Positions 1 to 5,997 of a DNA stretch of 7,227 nucleotides are shown here, one piece after another. Under the pieces are notes generated by a model. That model was not told where the DNA came from. It did not search any database and saw nothing but the letters and a program-made list of their open reading frames with translations. Location of the stretch: contig CALKWU010000036.1 in assembly GCA_938004015.1 (NCBI GenBank), forward strand, positions 1 through 7,227, read 5' to 3'. Source of the stretch: an uncultured Oceanobacillus sp. Its GTDB lineage: Bacteria > Bacillota > Bacilli > Bacillales > Amphibacillaceae. How positions within the stretch are numbered: position 1 is the stretch's first letter; each line of letters opens with the position of its first letter. Position numbers and translations under genes: made by a program.

Positions 1-45
1 ATCCTATTATTCAACAAATATGTAACATCAAAGGAGGTTTCATCT
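1..45 (+). other. leader of the first permease gene; possible tail of an upstream gene
   Basis: This stretch carries a strong ribosome binding site, AAAGGAGGT at 30-38, seven bases before the ATG at 46. Frame 2 reaches a TAA at 23-25, so the last codons of an upstream gene could end there. Frame 1 is open from base 1 into the permease, but the ribosome binding site supports the ATG at 46. No promoter is visible. In this transporter family the neighbour here would often be the substrate-binding lipoprotein, but nothing visible proves that. Confidence 0.5.
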
Positions 46-939
46 ATGTCTACTATGCCGTCGAATCAAGATATGGAGCAAATTCAGTCAAGCTCCGGTT
101 CTTTCAACAATTTCAAAGAATTTTATAAGCGGCTTTCAAAAAACAAAGCAGCATTAATTGGAGGCTATTTGATTCTTTTTCTTATTTTAGTTGCGATTGT
201 CGGTCCTTATTTGACTACATACGATCCGAACGAAACAGATTACAGTGTGAAATTTGAAAGCCCATCTGCAGAGCATTGGTTTGGTACAGACCATCATGGG
301 AGAGATATCTTCACAAGAGTTATTCATGGATTAGGTATCACAATGACTATTGGAATTTTATCAACAATTCTAGGTGGTATTGTAGGGATTATTCTGGGAA
401 TCGTCTCCGGTTACTACGGAGGGAAAGTTGACACGGTCATCATGCGATTAATGGACATTTTGCTTGCATTCCCGGGAATCCTGTTGGCGTTGGCACTAAT
501 CAGTATCCTCGGTCCAAGCAGGGAAAATGTCATCTTTGCAATCGCTCTGTTCGCTGTCCCGAACTTTGCCAGAATTGTAAGAGGCTCTACACTTTCCGTG
601 AAAAACTTGGAGTATATCGATGCAATGAAAGCACTAGGTGCATCCGATTTGCGGATCATTTGTCTGCATATTTTTCCAAACATTTTATCTCCAATCATCG
701 TACAAGGAAGCGTTTTCATGGCAAGTGCGGTTTTGTCCGCCAGTGGATTGTCCTTCCTTGGATTGGGAGAACAACCACCTTCACCGGAATTGGGAGCTCT
801 ATTGAGTGATGGACGTGACTTTATTTGGGAAGCAGGTCATATCGCATTTTTCCCTGGTCTCGCAATTATGTTAATCGTTCTGGCGTTCAACGTGTTTGGT
901 GACGGTCTGCGTGACGCGCTGGATCCGAAGATGAAATAA
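46..939 (+). CDS. ABC transporter permease, OppC/DppC type
   Basis: This is one of the two membrane-spanning subunits of a peptide/nickel-family ABC importer. It forms half of the translocation channel in the cytoplasmic membrane. The 297 residues are normal for the C-type subunit. A hydrophilic N-terminus of about 35 residues precedes the first membrane helix (about 37-55). The family's conserved periplasmic motif HWFGTDHHGRDIFTR lies at 77-91, and further helices lie near 97-120, 130-155, 162-176, 216-240 and 265-285. The cytoplasmic EAA coupling loop, which docks on the ATPases, is at about 189-212 (core AMKALGAS, then IFPN). The C-terminal FGDGLRDALDPK is typical of OppC/DppC. The start is set by AAAGGAGGT seven bases upstream. 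The B-type permease follows after 17 nt, so they are probably one transcript. The family assignment is certain; the substrate is unknown. Confidence 0.95.
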   Translation: MSTMPSNQDMEQIQSSSGSFNNFKEFYKRLSKNKAALIGGYLILFLILVAIVGPYLTTYDPNETDYSVKFESPSAEHWFGTDHHGRDIFTRVIHGLGITMTIGILSTILGGIVGIILGIVSGYYGGKVDTVIMRLMDILLAFPGILLALALISILGPSRENVIFAIALFAVPNFARIVRGSTLSVKNLEYIDAMKALGASDLRIICLHIFPNILSPIIVQGSVFMASAVLSASGLSFLGLGEQPPSPELGALLSDGRDFIWEAGHIAFFPGLAIMLIVLAFNVFGDGLRDALDPKMK

Positions 940-956
940 GGGAGGTTAGTGCTACA

Positions 957-1877
957 ATGATTAAATTCATCGCTCGTCGTTTAATTCAACTGATACCAGT
1001 ATTACTCGGGGTAATCATCATCGTGTTTTCCCTTATGCATTTGACACCGGGAAACCCGGCGCATATTATCGCCGGAGAGAGCGCACCCCAGGAAACGGTT
1101 GAACAAATAGAGAGAAGGTTAGGATTGGATCAGCCGATCCTCGTTCAATTTTTCCATTTCGTCAAAGATGCAGTCACCCTCGATTTCGGGAATTCCTGGC
1201 GAACCAGTTTGCCGGTCACTACTGAACTATGGCCGAGGTTTTGGGTGACGGTGGAACTCGCCTTTTATAGTACGATATTTAGTATTGTGATTGGAATGAC
1301 GGCAGGAATTATTTCTGCTGTAAGACAATATTCATGGACTGACGTCGGCGTGATGTTCGTCGCTCTATTCGGACTATCCATGCCGAACTTCTGGCTCGGT
1401 CTCATGTTGATGCAATGGTTTTCCATCAATCTCGGTTGGTTCCCACCGACGGGTTGGGGTTCCATCCAGCAAATCGTTCTTCCTGTCATCACATTGGGAA
1501 CATCCGGAGCCGCAGTTATCGCAAGGATGACCCGCTCCAGTATGCTCGATGTGTTGTCTCAGGATTATATCCGTACGGCTCGGGCTAAAGGTTTGAAAGA
1601 ACGGGTTGTCACGTATCGCCATGCATTGAAGAATGCACTCATTCCGGTCGTTACTGTCATAGGTTTGCAATTCGGCGGATTAATTGCCGGTGCCGTCCTT
1701 ACAGAATCTGTATTTGCGATCAACGGAATGGGGAAACTGATCGTCGACCGGATTCTAGCAAGAGACTTCCCTGTCGTACAAGCAGGAATACTTATCAGTG
1801 CAGTAGTCTTTGTGTTCATTAACTTACTTGTCGACATTTCCTATAAGTTCTTAAATAAACGAATCGATCTAGACTAG
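957..1877 (+). CDS. ABC transporter permease, OppB/DppB type
   Basis: This is the second membrane subunit of the importer and partners the C-type permease just upstream. The 306 residues match the usual B-type length. It opens with the characteristic MIKFIARRLIQLIPVL and a first helix at about 9-29, then MHLTPGNPA at 27-35, which is common in this family. Helices follow near 98-121, 129-154, 171-190, 228-250 and 272-295. The EAA loop that contacts the ATPases runs about 202-230 (QDYIRTARAKG, then ALIPVV). TESVFAINGMGKL at 249-261 and RDFPVVQ at 269-275 are family hallmarks. AGGGAGGT at 939-946 gives a ribosome binding site with a ten-base spacer and overlaps the previous stop codon. The order C then B is the reverse of the commoner B-C order. 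Substrate specificity cannot be deduced from this subunit. Confidence 0.95.
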   Translation: MIKFIARRLIQLIPVLLGVIIIVFSLMHLTPGNPAHIIAGESAPQETVEQIERRLGLDQPILVQFFHFVKDAVTLDFGNSWRTSLPVTTELWPRFWVTVELAFYSTIFSIVIGMTAGIISAVRQYSWTDVGVMFVALFGLSMPNFWLGLMLMQWFSINLGWFPPTGWGSIQQIVLPVITLGTSGAAVIARMTRSSMLDVLSQDYIRTARAKGLKERVVTYRHALKNALIPVVTVIGLQFGGLIAGAVLTESVFAINGMGKLIVDRILARDFPVVQAGILISAVVFVFINLLVDISYKFLNKRIDLD

Positions 1878-1907
1878 ACTACTCGGTTAAGAAAGAGGTG
1901 GAATGAC

Positions 1908-2930
1908 ATGAAGGAAGAAATCTTATTAGACGTGAGAAACTTAAGAACCTCATTCTTTGATGAAGATTTTGAAATTAAAGCAGTCGACGGGGTTTCCTTC
2001 CAATTGCCAAAGGGAAAAACTTTGGGAATTGTTGGAGAATCCGGTTCCGGGAAAAGCATTACTGCTCTTTCCATATTACGGCTGATAGATAAAAACGGAA
2101 AAATCACCGGTGGAGAAATTCTATTTGAAGGAAAAGACCTCACGAAGCTCAGTGAAAAAGAAATCCGTGAAATTCGCGGGAACGATATTTCAATGATATT
2201 CCAAGAACCGATGACTTCTTTGAATCCGGTGTACACCATCGGCAAACAAATATATGAAGCTTTGCAAGTACACCAAGGAATGGACAAAGAAGAGGGTGAA
2301 AAACGAGTCATTGAATTATTGGAATTGGTCGGGATTCCATCTCCGAAACAAAGATTTAAACAATATCCTCATGAATTGTCCGGGGGAATGCGGCAACGTG
2401 TCATGATTGCCATGGCATTGGCATGCAACCCGAAATTATTGATTGCGGATGAACCGACGACCGCATTGGACGTGACGATTCAAGCGCAAATTCTTGAGTT
2501 GATCAATAGCTTGCAAGAAGAGCTCGGAATGTCAGTCATCATGATCACCCACGATTTGGGTGTTGTCGCTGAAACTTGTGATTACGTAGCCGTCATGTAT
2601 GGCGGTCAAGTCGTCGAATACCAAGAAGTGAAAGAACTGTTCAAAAACCCGAAACATCCTTATACGGTCGGTCTATTGAATTCGATGCCACGTCATGATG
2701 TGGACGTCGCTGAACTTGAACCAATCAAAGGAAATGTTCCGAGTGTCCGCAATATGCCGAAAGGATGCCGCTTTGCACCACGGTGCCCATTTGCTACCGA
2801 ATTATGTGCGAAAGAGCTTCCAGAATTGAGAAGGGAAGACGATGGTTCCGAGATTCGTTGCTGGATATACACGGACAAGTGGGATGGAGACCCGGAGGTG
2901 AAAGTGAAAAATGAAGAAAGAACTACTTAA
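1908..2930 (+). CDS. peptide-type ABC transporter ATP-binding protein, OppD/DppD type
   Basis: This is one of two cytoplasmic ATPases that power the importer. All nucleotide-binding motifs are present in its 340 residues: Walker A GESGSGKS at 43-50, Q-loop Q99, signature LSGGM at 157-161, Walker B LLIADEP at 177-183 with catalytic E182, and switch H215. The C-terminal oligopeptide-transporter extension has its HPYT motif at 250-253. Four cysteines lie at 287, 293, 300 and 318 (spacing X5, X6, X17). In a characterised DppD this cysteine pattern binds a [4Fe-4S] cluster, so the same is likely here. The start at 1908 has AAAGAGGTG at 1892-1900, seven bases upstream. The gene follows the B-type permease by 30 nt. 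Its 3' end overlaps the next ATPase gene by 20 nt, which suggests translational coupling of the two subunits. Confidence 0.95.
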   Translation: MKEEILLDVRNLRTSFFDEDFEIKAVDGVSFQLPKGKTLGIVGESGSGKSITALSILRLIDKNGKITGGEILFEGKDLTKLSEKEIREIRGNDISMIFQEPMTSLNPVYTIGKQIYEALQVHQGMDKEEGEKRVIELLELVGIPSPKQRFKQYPHELSGGMRQRVMIAMALACNPKLLIADEPTTALDVTIQAQILELINSLQEELGMSVIMITHDLGVVAETCDYVAVMYGGQVVEYQEVKELFKNPKHPYTVGLLNSMPRHDVDVAELEPIKGNVPSVRNMPKGCRFAPRCPFATELCAKELPELRREDDGSEIRCWIYTDKWDGDPEVKVKNEERTT

Positions 2931-3921
2931 GGTTAAAAATTTGAAACAATATTTCCCTGTAAAAGGCGGCTTACTCGGTAGAACAATCAACCAAGTAAAA
3001 GCAGTTGACGATATATCTTTTGAAATATATGAAGGGGAGACATTGAGCTTAGTCGGTGAATCCGGTTGTGGGAAGTCCACAACAGGACGTGCGATTTTGC
3101 GCCTGGAAGAACCTACTTCAGGGGAAATCTATTTCGACGGTGAAGATTTGCTTTCCCTCAACAAACGGGAAATGAGGAAGAAAAGAAAAGATTTGCAAAT
3201 CATTTTCCAAGATCCCTTCGCTTCGCTCAACCCTAGACAAACGGTTGGTCAAATTTTGATGGAAGCAATGCAGATCCAAAACGTTGTGCCTAAAAACCAA
3301 CTGAAAAAGCGTGCCATTGAGCTTTTGGAAACGGTCGGTTTGAACGCCGAGCAATTCAACCGTTATCCCCATGAGTTTTCCGGAGGGCAAAGACAGCGGA
3401 TTGGAATCGCAAGGGCATTATCAGTCGATCCGAAATTGATTATCGCTGATGAGGCGGTATCCGCCCTTGACGTGTCCATTCAAGCACAAGTGTTGAATTT
3501 GTTGAAAAGACTTCAACGTGAATTCGATCTTACGTATTTATTCATCGCCCATGACTTAGGTGTCGTCCGGCACATTTCCGACCGGATCATCGTCATGTAC
3601 TTAGGGAAAATCATGGAAATCGCGGATAAAACATCATTGTTTGAAAATCCACAACATCCATATACGAAGGCTTTATTATCGGCAATTCCGATTCCGGATC
3701 CGGAGAAGAAAAAAGAACGGATCGTATTGAAGGGGGACGTCCCTTCACCAATCGATCCGCCTGCAGGATGTCGTTTCCATACGAGATGTCCGTTTGCGAC
3801 TGACATTTGCCGCAAAAAAGTGCCGGAACTGCGGAATCTCGATCATATGAATGAAGGCCATCGTGCAGCATGCCACCATATTGAAAAAATCCATTCCGGT
3901 GAAATGACGCTGCAAAAATAA
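2911..3921 (+). CDS. peptide-type ABC transporter ATP-binding protein, OppF/DppF type
   Basis: This is the second ATPase subunit and pairs with the D-type ATPase encoded just upstream. The 336 residues include Walker A GESGCGKS at 49-56, Q-loop Q100, signature FSGGQ at 156-160, Walker B LIIADE at 176-181 and switch H214. The residue after the catalytic glutamate is alanine (DEAVSALD) rather than the usual proline; the glutamate itself is intact. The HPYT motif is at 249-252. Four C-terminal cysteines (287, 293, 300, 321) suggest that this subunit could also bind a metal cluster. GGAGGTG at 2894-2900, inside the previous gene, gives a ten-base spacer to the ATG. An in-frame stop at 2899-2901 makes this the first possible start. 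The gene ends four bases before a strong terminator, so it is the last gene of the operon. Confidence 0.95.
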   Translation: MKKELLKVKNLKQYFPVKGGLLGRTINQVKAVDDISFEIYEGETLSLVGESGCGKSTTGRAILRLEEPTSGEIYFDGEDLLSLNKREMRKKRKDLQIIFQDPFASLNPRQTVGQILMEAMQIQNVVPKNQLKKRAIELLETVGLNAEQFNRYPHEFSGGQRQRIGIARALSVDPKLIIADEAVSALDVSIQAQVLNLLKRLQREFDLTYLFIAHDLGVVRHISDRIIVMYLGKIMEIADKTSLFENPQHPYTKALLSAIPIPDPEKKKERIVLKGDVPSPIDPPAGCRFHTRCPFATDICRKKVPELRNLDHMNEGHRAACHHIEKIHSGEMTLQK

Positions 3922-3924
3922 ATG

Positions 3925-3967
3925 AAAAAAATCAGGTATTCCCAACAAAGGAGTACCTGATTTTTTT
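3925..3967 (+). terminator. intrinsic terminator closing the ABC importer operon
   Basis: The arms 3925-3942 and 3950-3967 pair over 18 positions with one T-G wobble, around a seven-base loop (CAACAAA, 3943-3949). The stem starts with seven A and ends with seven T, so the lower part is A-T and the U-run is part of the stem. The core pairs TCAGGTA with TACCTGA. The A-run on the left arm means the structure could also stop transcription on the - strand. It starts four bases after the stop codon of the last ATPase. Confidence 0.93.
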
Positions 3968-3983
3968 AGATGGAAGGGAAGGG

Positions 3984-4655
3984 ATGACGATGAGTTATAT
4001 TGAAAGAATCCAACAACTATTTACAGAACATCAAAATGAAGAAAACGCCATTCCTATGAAAAAATACATGCGTAACCGATTCCCATTTCTCGGTATAAAA
4101 ACACCGTTGAGAAAAACATTAATGCGCCAATTTTTTAAAGAAAGCGGGATCCGCGAAGAACCCTTACAATCTGAATTTGTCCGATCATTATGGAAATTGC
4201 CTGAGAGGGAGTATCAATATGCTGCGATGGATTACCTCCATGTTTCTCTGAAAAAGTTGCATAAAAACGACCTAAATTTAATGGAAGAATTGATGACAAC
4301 GAAATCCTGGTGGGATACCGTCGACATGCTCGCGCAAAAAGAGGTAGGCGAAATCGCCAAACGATTCCCAGTTGTGATCGATGAATATATTGAGAGTTGG
4401 AATACGAGTGAAAATATATGGTTACAACGGAGTTCTCTTCTGTTTCAATTGAAATATAAAGAACAGACCGATGAAGATTTGCTTTACCGTTATATCAGAA
4501 ATTTAGCTGACAGTAGGGAATTTTTCATTCAAAAAGCAATCGGTTGGGTTCTCAGGGAATACTCAAAAACAAATCCAGAATCGGTTCGAATTTTCATCAA
4601 TAATCATCGATTAGCTCCTTTAAGCGTAAGAGAGGGGAGCAAGTATTTATCGTAA
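3984..4655 (+). CDS. alkD: DNA alkylation repair protein, AlkD-family glycosylase
   Basis: This protein is predicted to excise alkylated purines (3-methyladenine, 7-methylguanine) from DNA as the first step of base excision repair, using an all-helical HEAT-like repeat fold. The 223 residues align along their length with what I recall of B. cereus AlkD (237 residues). Known AlkD functional residues have counterparts one position later: Y28, W110, D114 (in TKSWWDTVD), R149 (in IWLQRS) and W188 (in FFIQKAIGWVLREY). LAPLSVRE near the end is also conserved. The protein stops about 14 residues short of the B. cereus enzyme, in a tail outside the known active-site residues. Two starts are possible: ATG 3984 and ATG 3990 (MSYIERIQ). 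The second has AAGGG at 3979-3983 six bases upstream and may be the better one. The gene begins 16 nt after a terminator, so its promoter is not obvious. Confidence 0.93.
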   Translation: MTMSYIERIQQLFTEHQNEENAIPMKKYMRNRFPFLGIKTPLRKTLMRQFFKESGIREEPLQSEFVRSLWKLPEREYQYAAMDYLHVSLKKLHKNDLNLMEELMTTKSWWDTVDMLAQKEVGEIAKRFPVVIDEYIESWNTSENIWLQRSSLLFQLKYKEQTDEDLLYRYIRNLADSREFFIQKAIGWVLREYSKTNPESVRIFINNHRLAPLSVREGSKYLS

Positions 4656-4693
4656 ACGATCGTGGCGTCTGAATCAACAAATATTGTAAAAGG

Positions 4694-4744
4694 ATACCGT
4701 CATTATAATAGAATTTTGAATTGGATTTGATATAATGTCGGTAT
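4694..4744. repeat. imperfect inverted repeat over the Nudix gene promoter
   Basis: The left arm ATACCGTCATTATA (4694-4707) and right arm TATAATGTCGGTAT (4731-4744) are reverse complements at 13 of 14 positions; the only mismatch is 4700 against 4738. The arms are 23 bases apart. The right arm contains the -10 hexamer and the expected transcription start. It could be a pair of operator half-sites or a hairpin. No T-run follows, so it is not a standard terminator. The arms are directly visible; the function is unknown. Confidence 0.7.
4728..4736 (+). promoter_or_regulatory. extended -10 promoter element for the Nudix-SCP2 pair
   Basis: TGATATAAT is a perfect match to the extended -10 consensus (TG, one base, TATAAT) for the housekeeping sigma factor. 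No good -35 hexamer lies 16-18 bases upstream (4708-4713 reads ATAGAA), but extended -10 promoters often do without one. Transcription should start near 4743, leaving a leader of about 65 bases before the ATG at 4809. This is the only strong promoter candidate in the 153-nt gap after alkD. A second TATAAT at 4704-4709 lacks the TG extension and a well-spaced -35. Confidence 0.65.
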
Positions 4745-4797
4745 ATAGGGAGTGGTAAGAATATTCGAAGCGAAGAAATCATGAATCAAATTGTGTT

Positions 4798-4802
4798 GGA
4801 GG
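4798..4802 (+). promoter_or_regulatory. ribosome binding site fixing the Nudix start
   Basis: GGAGG at 4798-4802 stands six bases before the ATG at 4809. A longer reading frame could begin at the TTG at 4791, but this binding site would then lie inside the gene, and nothing comparable precedes 4791. The ATG at 4809 is therefore the better start. Confidence 0.85.
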
Positions 4803-4808
4803 ACGACC

Positions 4809-5366
4809 ATGGAAAAATGGAAAGTGTTAGAGCGGGAATATCTTTATCAAACACCATTCGGCAATCTTCGTAAAGATAAATGCCAAGTAAAGGCCGATTA
4901 TATCATCGATGCGTACCATGTGAACGAATTTTCGGATTGGGTGAATGCAGTCGTCATTACAAAACAATCCGAGATGGTATTTGTGAAACAGTATCGTCAT
5001 GGAGCTGGGGATGTTTTTTACGAAATTCCTGCCGGTGCTCCTGAAAAAGGTGAAACATATGCAGAAGCGATTAAACGAGAGGTTCTGGAAGAAACAGGTT
5101 ACGCCTCGAAAACAGAACCGATTCGGCTGGGAGAGTTTTTCGTCAATCCGGCAACACAAAATAACAAAGTGATTACTTTCTTGATTCCAAACGCGATGAA
5201 AGTAAGTGAACAAAATTTGGATGAAGGGGAAGTCATAGAAGTTTTCAAAACGCCATTCCGTAAAGTGGAAACGATGGTAAAAACAGAGCAGTTAAGGCAA
5301 TTATTTTCCGTAACCGCTTATCATTTAGCAAAAAATTATTTCATGGGGGAAGGAGAAGGTTTATGA
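4809..5366 (+). CDS. Nudix hydrolase, ADP-ribose pyrophosphatase-like
   Basis: Nudix enzymes hydrolyse nucleoside diphosphates linked to another group X, using a metal held by the Nudix box. The box here is complete at residues 76-98 of the 185-residue protein: G76, E82, then REVLEETGY at 90-98, fitting GX5EX7REUXEEXGU exactly. E94 and E95 are the expected metal ligands. An N-terminal half rich in beta strands, with FVKQYRHGAGDVFYEIPAGA leading into the box, is typical of the ADP-ribose pyrophosphatase branch. The loop after the box reads FFVNPATQNN rather than the YPSPG-type loop of the classical enzymes, so the substrate is uncertain. The gene has its own extended -10 promoter about 70 bases upstream. 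Its stop overlaps the next start by four bases (ATGA), so the SCP2-domain gene is probably co-translated. I am sure of the fold and family and only moderately sure of an ADP-ribose-like substrate. Confidence 0.92.
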   Translation: MEKWKVLEREYLYQTPFGNLRKDKCQVKADYIIDAYHVNEFSDWVNAVVITKQSEMVFVKQYRHGAGDVFYEIPAGAPEKGETYAEAIKREVLEETGYASKTEPIRLGEFFVNPATQNNKVITFLIPNAMKVSEQNLDEGEVIEVFKTPFRKVETMVKTEQLRQLFSVTAYHLAKNYFMGEGEGL

Positions 5367-5713
5367 CCGAGAAAAACAAATCATTGGAAGGCATTTTTGC
5401 GGAGATCGAGAATCAAGTGAATCAAAATCCAGCTCCAATAAAAGATTTTCAAGCAATGTATCAATTTGAAATTACCAACCAAGAGAACAGTACGTATCAA
5501 TTGGTTTTCCAAGAGGGAAAAGTAACTGTCATGCAAAACAGTGAACAACAAGCTGATTGTGTGTTGAAAATGTCCAGCGACAGTTTAGAAAAGTTCCTGA
5601 GTGGGAAATTGCAAGGAACGGTCGCTTTCATGACAGGCAAATTAAAAATAAACGGCGATATTTCGAAAGCGCTTAAGTTGGAATCGTTATTGAAGGAATA
5701 TGATTTCGGCTGA
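5363..5713 (+). CDS. SCP2 sterol-binding domain protein
   Basis: This is a small, soluble, single-domain protein of 116 residues with no signal peptide or membrane segment. It shows the SCP2 (sterol carrier protein 2) pattern: strands YQFEI and YQLVFQEGKVTVMQ at about 33-58, ADCVLKMSSDSLEKFLSGKL at 64-83, then the hallmark AFMTGKLKINGDISKALKLE at 88-107. SCP2 domains form a hydrophobic tunnel that binds lipids or fatty acyl chains. Bacilli make no sterols, so a fatty acid, acyl-CoA or isoprenoid ligand is more plausible, but this is inference. The start codon overlaps the Nudix stop (ATGA at 5363-5366), and AAGGAG at 5350-5355 lies seven bases upstream inside the Nudix gene, so expression is probably coupled. 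No terminator is visible directly after it. Confidence 0.9.
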   Translation: MTEKNKSLEGIFAEIENQVNQNPAPIKDFQAMYQFEITNQENSTYQLVFQEGKVTVMQNSEQQADCVLKMSSDSLEKFLSGKLQGTVAFMTGKLKINGDISKALKLESLLKEYDFG

Positions 5714-5795
5714 TCATTAAGCGGTTTCATTTGTGCTTTCGATTGTTGATGGCGATTGCACTCATATTTACCCTCCAAAAGAAGAAACTAAGTGC

Positions 5796-5803
5796 AGGAG
5801 GTG
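5796..5803 (+). promoter_or_regulatory. ribosome binding site fixing the start of the small basic protein
   Basis: AGGAGGTG is a near-perfect anti-16S match, five bases before the ATG at 5809. The same frame is open back to an ATG at 5731, but that start has no binding site and would add 26 hydrophobic, unrelated residues. CCTCC at 5772-5776 could pair with GGAGG at 5797-5801 and mask this site. Confidence 0.85.
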
Positions 5804-5808
5804 TTGAT

Positions 5809-5958
5809 ATGAGTAAGAAAAAGGTGAACGATCGTGGTTTTAGCGATAAACATGCCGTGCGGAATAAACTTTCCAAAAAATTTGATCATGAATTCGCTAA
5901 TGAGCCGCTGACCGCAGCAGAAAGACATCATAACAAAAAGACGAAGAAACGCCAGTAA
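5809..5958 (+). CDS. small basic protein, probable SspO-like small acid-soluble spore protein
   Basis: This 49-residue, lysine-rich protein has no hydrophobic segment or signal peptide. Its second half, EFANEPLTAAERHHNKKTKK (residues 28-47), closely resembles the end of small acid-soluble spore protein O of bacilli as I recall it (EFANEPLTEAQRQNNKKRKK). The overall length is also the same (SspO is 48-49 residues). The first half keeps the starting lysine cluster and N7 but lacks the glycine-rich stretch normal in SspO, so this may be a divergent paralogue. SspO is a minor protein of the spore core, made in the forespore. In B. subtilis its gene lies with sspP near the aconitase gene, a context not seen here. 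The AGGAGGTG at 5796-5803 sets the start. No clear sigma-G promoter was found in the 95 nt upstream. The gene is real with high confidence; the SspO assignment is moderate. Confidence 0.6.
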   Translation: MSKKKVNDRGFSDKHAVRNKLSKKFDHEFANEPLTAAERHHNKKTKKRQ

Positions 5959-5960
5959 AC

Positions 5961-5997
5961 AGCCAGCTGCAGTTTCGTCACAACTGCAGCTGCTTTT
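5961..5997 (+). terminator. intrinsic terminator after the SspO-like gene
   Basis: CAGCTGCAGTT (5964-5974) pairs perfectly over 11 bp with AACTGCAGCTG (5982-5992) around a seven-base loop (5975-5981). AG at 5961-5962 can add two pairs with CT at 5993-5994 past a one-base bulge. A short run of four T follows (5994-5997). It begins two bases after the stop codon. The G+C-rich stem is strong and the T-run is short, so termination is likely but may be incomplete. Confidence 0.85.

Noticed and set aside
414..719. Long - strand frames opposite the permease gene, and similar ones opposite the ATPase and Nudix genes
   Set aside because: They lack binding sites and family features and mirror well-conserved + strand genes, so they are shadows of the real coding frames.
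3922..3960. A 12-codon frame (MKKIRYSQQRST) starting right after the last ATPase stop and ending inside the terminator stem, resembling a leader peptide
   Set aside because: There is no ribosome binding site before it, no run of regulatory codons and no alternative hairpin. It is explained by the terminator sequence itself.
4781..4870. A 29-codon frame from ATG 4781 (MNQIVLEDDHGKME...) overlapping the Nudix start
   Set aside because: It lacks a ribosome binding site, and the GGAGG downstream fits the Nudix ATG at 4809.
5740..5770. A possible sigma-G promoter with CATATTTA (5763-5770) as -10
   Set aside because: The -10 has a mismatch to the sigma-G consensus and no matching -35 is found at the right distance.
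5731..5808. An upstream in-frame extension of the SspO-like gene (MCFRLLMAIALIF...) that looks like a signal peptide
   Set aside because: No ribosome binding site precedes 5731, while AGGAGGTG sits just before the ATG at 5809. The hydrophobic stretch is a chance reading of intergenic DNA.
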